Source: Phoronis australis (Eukaryota; Phoronida; Phoronidae). From it: DNA of 50,737 bases. Position 1 is the stretch's first letter, and each line of letters opens with the position of its first letter. Of this stretch, positions 35,801-47,800 are shown one piece after another. The notes beneath the pieces are model-generated. The model worked only from the letters and a program-made list of their open reading frames with translations. It had not been told where the DNA came from and searched no databases. Both the position numbers and the translations under genes were made by a program. The DNA is taken from positions 1-50,737 of the forward strand of contig NMRA01000023.1 in NCBI GenBank assembly GCA_002633005.1. Direction: 5' to 3'.

Positions 35801-38800
35801 GCTTTATCATCCTGTCTATAAGTGATGCAAAATGTGTGCATTTTACATTTTGCTTACCAAATTACAGATCTACGACTAAGCCCCCAGAGCTATTCTTCCC
35901 CTTGTGCCTTTTGTTGACTTTTACAACAACATTTGCACTGATGTAAAAACTGACTTCAAACCATGAGAGAGACAACCACTCCTCAGAGCACATGCCTTTT
36001 GGGTTGCAAGCCTGGGCCCTATTATTTTAACTGTAAAAGTCTACTGCAAATGTGAATGATTTTGGCATCCCATTTTTAATTAGCTATGTGACAAAAAAGA
36101 AAAAAAATTCCAAGTTCCATTTGTTTCAATGACGAGTAACTCTGTCACGTAAGGAAAGCCACCTTCCAATATCAGGTGTTAATTTGTCAGCTGCAGTAAC
36201 ACATTCTAAACTTTTAAATGTCTACCACACTATCTTAGTCATTCTAAACAAATTACACAAACTCAAGTGAGAGTTAAGTTCACATATAATGCATTCTACT
36301 GCTTTATGGCTGAACTCCAATTAATGTACATTATATTTTTAATTATATTTTTAATAATCAAATTTACTCTTTAAAAACAAGAGCAACATTGAGAATTGAA
36401 ATACAAGCAACAAATGGGTGTTTTGGTATCATAAAAATGGTCCTTAGTTGGGGCAGAATATGTCAAAAATGCCCAAATTGGGAAGGTGGCGTAGTCTCTC
36501 TAACACCACGATTTGATAAATTTCATGAAAATAATCCAAGGAACTCCAAAGACATAGAGGCAAACATAAAAAATGAATGGACACAAGGGGGCACAGTCCG
36601 GTTGGTCTCAAACTCATCGTCATCTGTCGCCATTCCATCAAATTTTGTAAAGATCCTTCAAAATTGCCCCTGGAGGGCTGCCAGCATAAACGAAACTGTC
36701 CAAAAATCACTGTTAGCCGGGGTTTTCGCATCAGGAACACACCAGTCAATGCTCATAATGAGCCAATGAGTGGTTTGGCAGATAGATACAGGCAGATGTC
36801 AAACGTAAGTAAAAAAATTTAAAATGGCCACCAGTTGGTGCAGAAAACATCAAACGTGTTTGAAAATAGAAAGGTGCTGTCATCACCTTAAGAGAAACCA
36901 TCATGCCAAAGTTCTTGAAGATACAATTACAATGAACTTTGAACTTATAGACTGAGGCAAAAGTAAAACTTTAAACAAAATTTAGCCACCAGGTGGCACA
37001 ATGGCATTCGCATCAGTTCGACACTTGTTAACATTTGTCGTAAGTGTGTTCCTATGGCTTTCAAATTTCACAAAGCTTATTCAAAGGTTTTGGGAATTTG
37101 GGATGCAGACAGAGAACAAATGACTACTAAATGGTGACACAGTAGTCGAACCAATCTAGAAATCAACGTTAGTCCTTGCCTTCGCAACAGGAACACATCT
37201 ACAAATTTTCATGATCTCTCGAGCGGTTTGGCAGACAGAGAGGTGGACGCCAGAAAACTGACGCAAAAATGGCCACAACGTGGCGTGAAATACATCCAAC
37301 AATAGAATGGCATCGTCACATCCTTAATAAAAACCTTTTTGTCGAATTTCATGAAAATCCATCAAGGAACTCCGAGGCCCAGACGAAGATGACAGTATGT
37401 AGCCACATATAAAAACGTGGACGTCTGTGTTTGTGATGATAAGTAGGGCACCGTATCACAAGTTTATAGAAAATGGAGATAATGAAAGATTCAATACTCA
37501 TACACAATCAGCCACATTACCGAGAGCATGTTCAGATTGTAGCGGATGTTACCACGGAAGCAAACTTGGAGTCGAAACATGTCAAGCGAGGTGCCTAAGA
37601 TACCAAGGTTGGCGGTGACGTAGGCAGTGTCAAAGACGTCAATCATAAACAAGCCTTCAGAGGGTTCTGAAACATCAACAAAGGCCGTGTCATAATAGTT
37701 CAGGCAGAATCATAAAAGCGTATTTCAGGGTTTCTGAAACATCAACCATAGGCCGCGTCATAGACAAGGCTTACGAGAGGTTTTACAACACTAAACAGAG
37801 GTGAGACAGACATCAATCATAAACATACCATCAAGGGGTTCTGAAAAAACATATTACAATCATGCTTGAAATACAAATATGAAATTATACACTATTTAAG
37901 CCTAGCAATTGATGCAAAACTTGATTTTTTTTCACAATTCAGTTGCTTGATTCTCATCAATAGCTTTGACCAGATGCAGTTTATTCGCTAATCTGTAAAC
38001 ATACATGCTTCACAGTTCATTCGCTTCTGTAAACAGACATGCCTCACAGTTCATTCGCTTCTGTAAACAGACATGCCTCATAGTTCAAGAAACAATACAC
38101 CAACAAGTGTCCATCACCAATGCTTATATTTTAATTGCCTCATCTAAGAATCATACTCACGCAGTTTCAGAGTCATCTTGTTTCTCAGAGTGATTCCAAA
38201 TGACGTCCCGATCGCCTTGCTGCCGATCACTTTGGTCCATGAAAACCCAGGAATCTCAATGTCCCAAGAAAAAGCCGCATTCAAAACATCCTTAATATCT
38301 CGTTTATCCCTATTGGACGGAATCACAAGGGAAGCGTTGCGTCTGAAAAGACATCCACAATGTTCTACCAACCGACACATGTTTCCACATGTTAAGAACG
38401 CAGAGAGTGGCCACGATACGCACACCCTGCTACAGCACCACTCACTCCAAAAGCATTTGAATCTTTATTGAAATATATTCCTATGGCCAAAGGCCCAAAA
38501 TATAATGTATACAAGACAGCACATTATTTGCCAGATGCATTACAGACTGGACAGTAAATTGTGATGCTTGGGACTATGGTGGGTGAATTACAGACTGGAT
38601 AGTAAATTGTGATGCTTGGGACTATGGTGGGTGAATTTTAGAAGTGGGGTATCAGGAGTTCTCATGAGAGATTCAAATTTAGATATTGTGGGTGAATGAC
38701 AAAAAGATCGCTTTAGTACTTAACCCGAAGGTCTCGGCACGAACTACAAACTTTAGTACTTAACCCGAAGGTCTCGGCACGCACTACAAACTAACACAAG

Positions 38801-41800
38801 GTCATATTCATCCTCTACATAACCCGAATTACATAACTCACACAACCTATTCTCATAGGGAATATATTCCACTAGTAACGAATAATTTGAGCATTGCAAT
38901 CGAGTCAGAGACTTGATAAGAATAAGTGGGATACTATTTCTAAATAATTCTCTCGACAGTACATTGTTTTAAACCTCACATAGTAAGGCAGTGTGTGTTA
39001 CATACGAAATCAAATTGCCAACCTTGCAGTCACTGACATGTACATAGTTGTGACTGACTAAACTATTTAACCACAATGCAACACATCTGTTAAGTACTTG
39101 TAACTGCTTTTTCAAATGAAAACATTCTAGTCACTGTCTCATATCACAATATCCCAATATGCCAATTATTACGTATTACGTAATTAATCACTGTTTTAAT
39201 GTAGGCATATCTGTATAATTGTAAGCGCTGATCTAAAATCCTTTAAGGTGTATCAACACATACCACATTGATGGTGACAATGGACCTATAGAGCTATTGA
39301 GGCTAATGGTGATTTTTTTAATTGTTTGATTTTTGAAATTGAATTCCAGGTGAAAGTTTAGAATAGGATTTATTTTCACCGAAAGAAATAAGTTGGAAAT
39401 AAGCCAAAATAGATGGGTTAGGTTTCAGCTCCAGTGCCTGTTTTAACTCTTTTGATAACAAGCCGGCGAGTCAAGATGCTGTACAAAAGAACATGGGAAC
39501 ACTTAACCATGGATGAGAGTAATATCTGGATTTAACTGAGTCTTGGAAAAACTGTTCTCTGTAGTTGAAATGGGAGATTTTTGATACATAGTCCACTGTT
39601 CTCTAGAGTTGAAACGGGACATTATTGATACATAGTCCACTGTTAGAACAGCCTAGTTTGATGATAGACCAAAACCATTTTCACTACCTCCAATTTTCCC
39701 TATCTCCCATTTAACCTGGCCAACTTTGAACTTTTTAAAACTGTACCTTAGTATGACATCTCTTTGCGCATCTGTCAGTTGGTATCGCTTGGGATGCTCA
39801 GTGTACGTCCTGTAGGCCTGTTGGCGAACGACATCGTGATGGTCGTGGAAGGCCAGGTTGATAAGTACTTCAGCACTCTTCAATAAGAACGGAACAAGGA
39901 ATTAAGATTCTTTGTGTTACACATTTGTATCTTCAAAACAAAGTCAAAAGTATGCATCTGCATATTAATTATTGATCAGGATGAGAAGCCATCTTGAGTG
40001 GGCATTTTGCACTCTCTGAAAGCACTGTCTAGGGTGGGACTCTCCTCACTGTCTAGGGTGGGACTCTCCTCACTGTCTAGGGTGGGACTCTCCTCACTGT
40101 CTAGGGTGAGACTCTCCTCACTGTCTAGGGTGGGACTCTCCTCACTGTCTAGGGTGGGACTTTTTCCTCGCAGGTACGAGCTTGATAAATTGGCTACTTA
40201 CTACATTCTTGGAATGAGAGGTTAAATGAAAGATATCTAGAGGTATATCATCATTTTGGTAAATTGTTTCAAGTGGAAATTTTCAATCAACTTGTTCTGT
40301 ATTAAGAACGTGCAACTACATCCTGCTCATTATGTCATTAATACACTTTCATTTCATCATACCTTGGTGGACTACATTTTTCATCCAAAGCATTTTTCTC
40401 ACAGCACACCTTACCTCATCATGAGGATAGAACTTCATGGCTTCCAAGGCGGCCCTACGCCAAGCCGAGTGACCCTGGTTTGGCTCTGCGTATCTCTTGA
40501 ACAGCTTGAACGAAGTGTGATGTGCGGCGTTGCCTAGAGCATGCAGCATAATCATGCCTGTGTAGTACTCATAGTCATAGTCCATGTCATCAGCAGAGCG
40601 CTTGGTGCGATCTGAAAACAAGCACCTTTTCATAATGGCATTATGCATTATGTAATTATATTATCTCAAGTATCCAAGGTTACAGGCTCAATGTATATCA
40701 TTAAAACCATATCTAAATTAAGACAGCGTATAATGTAAAGAAAATGCCAAATTCGCAACTGTCGAGGTGGGTGAAATCACTGTTCACCATTCGGATTTGA
40801 GGTCGCCAATTTTTAGTACCGCGGACATCCTATAAGTGTCTCTTATGATACGGCCGATTGTGATGCCAGTGAACACTGCAATGCGGCAGACAATCTAGGT
40901 CTAAAGGTCACGATAAAAAAGACAACTTAAAGAAACAGGACTCTTACATTTACAAAATGATGTTTTTATGAAATGTTACTTATTCACAAACTTTATATTA
41001 TATTAGAAAGTATGTATGCATGATATTGTGTTGTATTCAACATCTCTGTAATCAGTCACGTTGGTGCTTTTTTTAAGAATTGTCAGTTTTCTCAAACACA
41101 ATGCACCAATTGAGCACTTTGTCTATAAACTCGGCCCCGTTTTAAAATAACGTCTGAACTGTTTATGACTAGTCCAGTCATAATCTCTGTGTAACAAGCT
41201 ATCAGCATTGTCAGATTTTCATGCTGTTGCCACAGCACATCCACTTTCTGTACAAACAGTTCACACTACTGAGCATCTAACATGGTATAATGTAAATGTG
41301 ATTTCCTAAGTACTAACACCATCTACAGTCAGTTCACAGTACTGAACATCTGACATTGTATGATGTAAATGTGTTTTCCTAAAAGTACTTACACCATCTA
41401 CACACAGTTCACACAAACAACTGCAGGTACTAAGTGTTAACAATCTTTCCTGAAACAGAGGTTCACCTGCCATCTTGTCTGACAGAAACGGCCTGATGAA
41501 AGTTAACAAAATCAGTCCTATGTCTACAAACGTGTGTGCTCATGTCTGCAGTAACTTACTAGACACCTTGGAATAAAAGTTTTTCATTTTTCATTGCACA
41601 TGTGTTTAGTACAAACACAGTCACTTTTCCCTTTCAAAAGACATTGATAGCTTTAAATGTGTTGTCTTAACAAAGGAGTAAAACAGGCAGTTGCCAACCC
41701 TGTAGCAACTGACGAGGACAAGGTATGAGGGAACGTCGCTTGGAAATATTTCTGAGAAACCTTGACAACTCGCCACGAATTTTAAAGTAGATCTCATGTT

Positions 41801-44800
41801 TCACATATAACAAGGACTATCCAAAACAATTATGTAAACCAAAATGTGTTTTTATAATTATATAAAATGTTTCTTAAACAAAATACAGACATGAATTAGG
41901 AGTCGTATTTTTTAAGTACCTGTCGACGGCTGTAACATTTTCCTGAACAATATACCATTAAATTCATCATATTTTTATAATGTTGAATATGCTTGGAAGT
42001 TAAAATTTTGATAAGTCCGTCGAACCACGTTTTATCAGACTATGATTTGCAATACAGCTAGGTACTGTAGTGCAATAGCTCAGAGGTTCTCTCCAGGACG
42101 CATCCTGAAAGTGAGGTGGGCGACACACAAGTTGGGGAGGGCGAACCGCCAAAAGATAGTGCAAAACTCAGTGGGGCAACGTGACATCATTGGAAACGAG
42201 GGGGGTGTGGCATGCAAAAGTTCTGGCAATTGGGAGAAAGGATGGCAGCTGTGCCACTGAGGTACTCTAATATTTTCAGTGAATCTTCACGAGACCACCA
42301 CTTAGTGTAGATTAAACAAAAACAAAAAATCTAAGATTCATATCCAATAACCTATAGATGAGTTTGTCTGCGAGTAGCAATGAATATATCATGTTTCCAC
42401 GCACATAGGAACGTTATTGGAAATCATACCATTTGCTCCCTGGCCCACCAAGCCACCACCATTTGCTCCCTGGCCCACCAAGCCACCACCATTTTCCCTC
42501 CGCCGCTATTTTCTCCTCTTGTTGCCCTTTCTGCCCCAGGCAATCGCAACTATCTTCCAGTCACCACTCTCCACCCCCACGCCCCTAGTAGCCACTATTT
42601 TCTATCCCTGTAGCCATTTAATTTTGTCCCCTCCTTCTGTCGCCACTATTTCCCCTAGTCAAAACTATTCCGCATCGTCTCTAATTTGGCTGCCGAATGC
42701 CGCAGATTTTTCATCACCATGGTAATGAAAAGCAGATGAGGAGACTACAGATGCTTAAATCTCACTTTGACGAAGCAGACGACTTCTGATGAGTCACTCG
42801 CTTACCAGTACAGGGGGCGATGTTCAGTAGTGTTATTTTTTCGAGCGAATGTGGATTAAACGAGATCAGCAGAGTGCAACAATAGTGGCTTGATAAAACA
42901 AGAAACCGAAACTCATTTAGAAACAAAGCAATTTCTATATTACACTCAATGAATTTCAAGTTTTCCAATAAAGGAGGTGTGAAAACAATCATACTCGCCA
43001 GCAATTCTTAAAAATGAATATCAAGAGCAAGGTCAGAAGAAAATGAAGAATAAAAACCTCACCCATTAAGGCTCGAAAGCTAGAGTTTCAAATATATTCC
43101 GGATTTTAAAATTGCTTTTAATTGCTTCAACTAAGCCAGAATATGCGAGTTGGGCTTACCATGGTGTCGCTCCAGCCAGGAGGTAAGATGGCCGACTATC
43201 AGAGCAGCTCTCGCTGGGTTGGTTTTGTTCAGACTTGATGCCATGCTACCCACAGTTAGACAGGCACGTCGCAGCGTCAATGTTTCATTGGTTCTGCCGG
43301 GGAGTACTATGTCCATGCCTATTCAACATTTTTTATCAAAGAGAGACACGATAATTCTGATCTCTGCCACAATTCAAGAAAGCGTAAATTGCAACCAACA
43401 AATAACATTCAATTGACAAAGGGTTAGTTTATATTTAAAAAACATATGAATGCAGACTATGAAACAGGGTCATGCTCAAAGCATCCAATACTGCTGTTAA
43501 GATTCTCAAGTGCCAGGCTTGATGTGTGTGTCATATCGCGAGGTCAGTTCAACAATTCTTACCATGGTACTCAAAATCTTTGCCAAAACAAAGTTCCTCT
43601 ACAGCTTTGACTGAAGCCTGAAACGAACACAAGAAAATCAAGATCACACGCACAGCATTGACCTTTTTACATATCGCAAAAAACAATGCGAGCACATCGC
43701 TTTTAAAAGCGCAAAGATTTATGGGATGAGTTGGCCAATCTAAAATCAAGGATTGGTCACGTGGGAGATCGTCTGTTCTGTACACTTGTAAGTGATGTAG
43801 ATCTTGTTACCTCATTTACAGGTATTCATGACAAAATGAATCCATTATTGCATGAATTGCTACTTTAATGAAGTGATCTCTATAGACTACACAACAACGT
43901 CAGCTTACGATAGGTGCAACTATACTGCTGTCGTATAGACCAGGACAAAATTTCCATGAAAACTAAAATCTAAAATAAAAAATTAAAACTCACCTCAATA
44001 GGATGCTTCAAAAGCGCAAAGTGGATCAAGGCTTTCCGCATCTCTTCTGTGTCTTGTTCACGTCTCTTGAAGATATACTTCAATATCATTCGCTGGGAGA
44101 TGGGCGTGTCTAGACCAGCGATCATGTCAATCATCACATGGCGGTCATGGAAGCAGACTGTTCCATTCTCACAGTTAGGGCGGACGGTGAGATATTTCTC
44201 TGCCACCTTTTCAATGTCTGCATCGACCATAGCCTTCAGTGTAACTCTCAGACGTCGAACACATTCTGTCCTGTTTGTATTTGCTACAATAAACATCAAA
44301 AACAACAGTTTAAATTTTAGCATCTAAATATTGTAGATTGACAAAGGATGGGTGACGAAAACTGTATAACAAGTGAATGTGGTTATTTATACAAATGGAA
44401 CAATCAAGTTTACAGTACCATGTTGTGTGGAGAACAATTTTGTATTTTGTATGTTCCAGTTATTCAGAGGAAAAAATCAGGACATACTTTTCACCAGAGT
44501 AATGCGGCTACAATTCATCTCTTTCTCAATGTCCAACATTGCGGCATCAGAGTCTGTTATGACTTTGGCTTTGGGCTGGAAGAAAACATTAAAATATACA
44601 GTTTTTTTACATTTTTGTTATCTGAAGCAAGTATTATTACAATCTCAAGCAAGTATTGTTACAATCTCAAGCAAGTATTGTTACAATCTCAAGCAAGTAT
44701 TGTTACAATCTCAAGCAAGTATTGTTACAATCTCAAGCAAGTATTGTTACAATCTCAAACAAGTATTGTTACAATCTCAAGCAAGTATTGTTACAATCTC

Positions 44801-47800
44801 AAGCAAGTATTACTACAATCTCAAGCAAGTATTGTTACAATCTCAAGCAAGTATTGCTACAATCTCAAGCAAGTATTGTTACAATTTCAAGAAAGTATTG
44901 TTACAATCTCAAGCAAGTATTATTACAATCTCAAGCAAGTATTATTACAATCTCAAGTAATCGCTCCTACTATGAAATAGCAATGTTTGTAAATTATCTC
45001 AATGACGAAAAGCAAAAACAATGGAATAATCAGATATCTAGAACAGATAGTATACTGACATATCTGAAGCATATAAAGTGCCTGATATTCACCTGTGCAG
45101 CATGTCAAAGTACAGCATAGATCACGAGCGAATAGCACTTGAACTTTAGTGAACTTTATGTACACCATACACACTGAGGGTCCAAATAAAACACCATCTC
45201 AAAAATACTCATCCATATAATGAAAACCAGCGTGAACTAATGAACTAACCTGTTCAACTTCAATTGACTGCTTGACCAGCGTGTGCCTGACCATCTTGAA
45301 TGGTTCACCATGAGACAGCTGATTGGTCAAATGGAGATGAGTGTGCGACATCGTATACAAAGTGGGGAAATCTGGCGGAAAATATGACATAGTCACATCT
45401 TTTTGGCATGATATTGTAGCAGCATTTAACAAACTCATTATTTGAAACCAAAAACTCAAGAAAGAAAGGTAACAAACTTGGGATTTTCTGTTTGAGCTTC
45501 AAAGTGGATTCTGCATGAACTGGTGATCAAGAGAGGAAGTAACTTGACATTCCAAACATGGCTGCACTCTCGATGTTGAGTTACTTGACACTCCAAACAC
45601 GGCTGCATTCTCGATGTTCATATCCTATTCTGTTTCGCAATCTATGTCAACTAACTTCAACTCATTTTACACACTGACAGTAGGAGGATGTCCCTTCATA
45701 GTAAAACGCAGATGAATAAATAAACGAAGGAGTATAGCTTTCTCAAACAATAGTGTGTCCAGTTTACACCCCACCAAAGCATCAGGACTATTTTGTGTTG
45801 TGGATGAATGACAATGCTAACTCACCACCACTACTTTGTGTTGTGGTCCAATGACAATGCTAACTCACCACCACTACTTTGTGTTGTGGTCCAATGACAA
45901 TGCTAACTCACCACCACTACTTTGTGTTGTGGTTGAATGACAATGCTAACTCACCACCACTACTTTGTGTTGTGGTTCAATGACAATGCTAACTCACCAC
46001 CACTACTTTCCTCAGGTAACTCCGCCAGGCCCTCATACACTGTGTTATGTTGATAGAGATGAGTTAAGGACATTCTGTCCTTAAGAATGATTTTGTCCAC
46101 AGACTCCACTCTGTGTATGGTTCCCTCATTACTGATGTGCACTGTCTAGAAGAGCAAAGTCTGTCATTGGCAACTACAGCAAAAACGGATAAAACTCAAT
46201 TCATACTGTCAAGCAGACAGATTGACATCCCCAGTGAGATGAGTGAGTTGGAAACCATGGCAACAAGTCAATGGGAATGCACGCTGTCACCCTATAATCT
46301 CATAAGGTTTAAGCTTTACCGTCTGGTGAGTCACTAAAGTTCGCAAAGCCTTCCCACCATTAGTAACACCCATCTGACCTGTGGTCAACCTTGGTGCCCT
46401 ATATTCCCGAACATGAGCATTGGCCAATCCTGCATTGATTGGCCAATCCTGCATTGCCACCTGCACCGTAGTTACCACACTCCCTCCCCCAACAGCAGGA
46501 GACATGACCACTAATACTATGCAAAGGTATAGCTTGGATCATCTTAAGAGTCCATCATCAAACAAAAACATCTTCTTGTCTTAGCTGTCTAATGAATGAG
46601 GCTTGTTGGAAAGCATTCTTGACTATGACCTTGACTATAGCCTAATGGTGCGCAAAAGAAAAATAGCAAAACATAGCAAAACACAAGTCGGCCATGCATA
46701 ACTCACATTTTCGTTTCACTCCGAAAAAGTCCCATGGTATGGTTGTTCTTGTTCGCCCACTCAGACCTTCCGATTCCGATAAGTCACATTTCGCCATACT
46801 CTGATAAAATATCTCATTGAGGTTGGATCCCACTTACTTACAAGAGTATACAAGCATTACAGTACAAGTTACCTTGTCGTGGTTTTTAATGACATCAGAT
46901 TCGTTCCGGAGTGATCGTCGTATTCTAACTCCGTCACTGTAATGGTCCACTTCATACTCGTATTCACCGCTGCCGCCATGATCAACTTCACGTTTTTTGA
47001 ACTTGCTGCGGTCACTAAGCTACAAAAATAATATATGAACATGCATCCATGTTAAAAGCCGAGACCAATCAACGGATAGTCTACAGTGTTCTCAGCAGGT
47101 ATTTTAAGTGCAGTAGAAAAAGAATGTGAGAATCTCACTGGATTCCAGTGAGATTCCAGTGAGATTCTCTCTAAAAGAACCATTTGAGTGAGAATTTAAA
47201 GGAGTCAGTGGGTGGTTGGAAAAAAGTTGGAATTCACAGAAAATTTTTGACAAATTGCGACTGTGAGCCTCCAGTAGGAATTTCAGACTTCAGAATATTT
47301 CCGCAAAAATTGGAATGAGACTTCAATGTGAATTTCGGGTAAACAATCACGCTCATTGGTTGTTCCTGTGGAAATTTCGGTTGGACCAGATTTCTGAATT
47401 TAAAAAAAAATGGCACCACGACTGAACAGTTGACATGAAGCAGAAAAAGAGCGTGAAGACTGTTGACGTTTTTCTCGCAAATATTGAGAGATTACTGAAC
47501 AGTTCCTCTGCAAGTCAACCAGAGGGGATCCTGGACTGAAGTTGTGTGTTAATAATCTTAATAAGGTTAGTAAATTCCATACATCAAGTAGAGTGCATGA
47601 AGCAGCAGTATTAGACTGAAGTCTTCATTGTGTGTTGGTTGCTGAGTTTTTAGTATTGTGTTGATTCACCAAAAGGATTGAAATTGTTAGTTTAAATGTG
47701 CTGTATTTCACTACGTTAACCATTGCAATTAAATTGTACTCATGAAAAGAATCCTACATAGTCACCCTCACCAGTTGAGCGGATTGGGCAATTCAACCGC

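Noticed and set aside
42780-42800. Second hammerhead-like word CTGATGAGTCA
   Set aside because: No GAAA and no helix II partner follows within range.
44348-44980. 210-codon plus-strand open frame (longest in window)
   Set aside because: Two-thirds of it is the 22-bp minisatellite, which is stop-free in all plus frames; the start region has no motif.
46642-46833. Possible extra exon of the main gene (SMAKCDLSESEGLSG..., donor GAAAAT|GTGAGT)
   Set aside because: It has a decent donor and recalls the vitellogenin G-x-C-x-x-x-Y strand, but its phase does not allow insertion between the 46873 and 46145 exons, which already join in phase 0.
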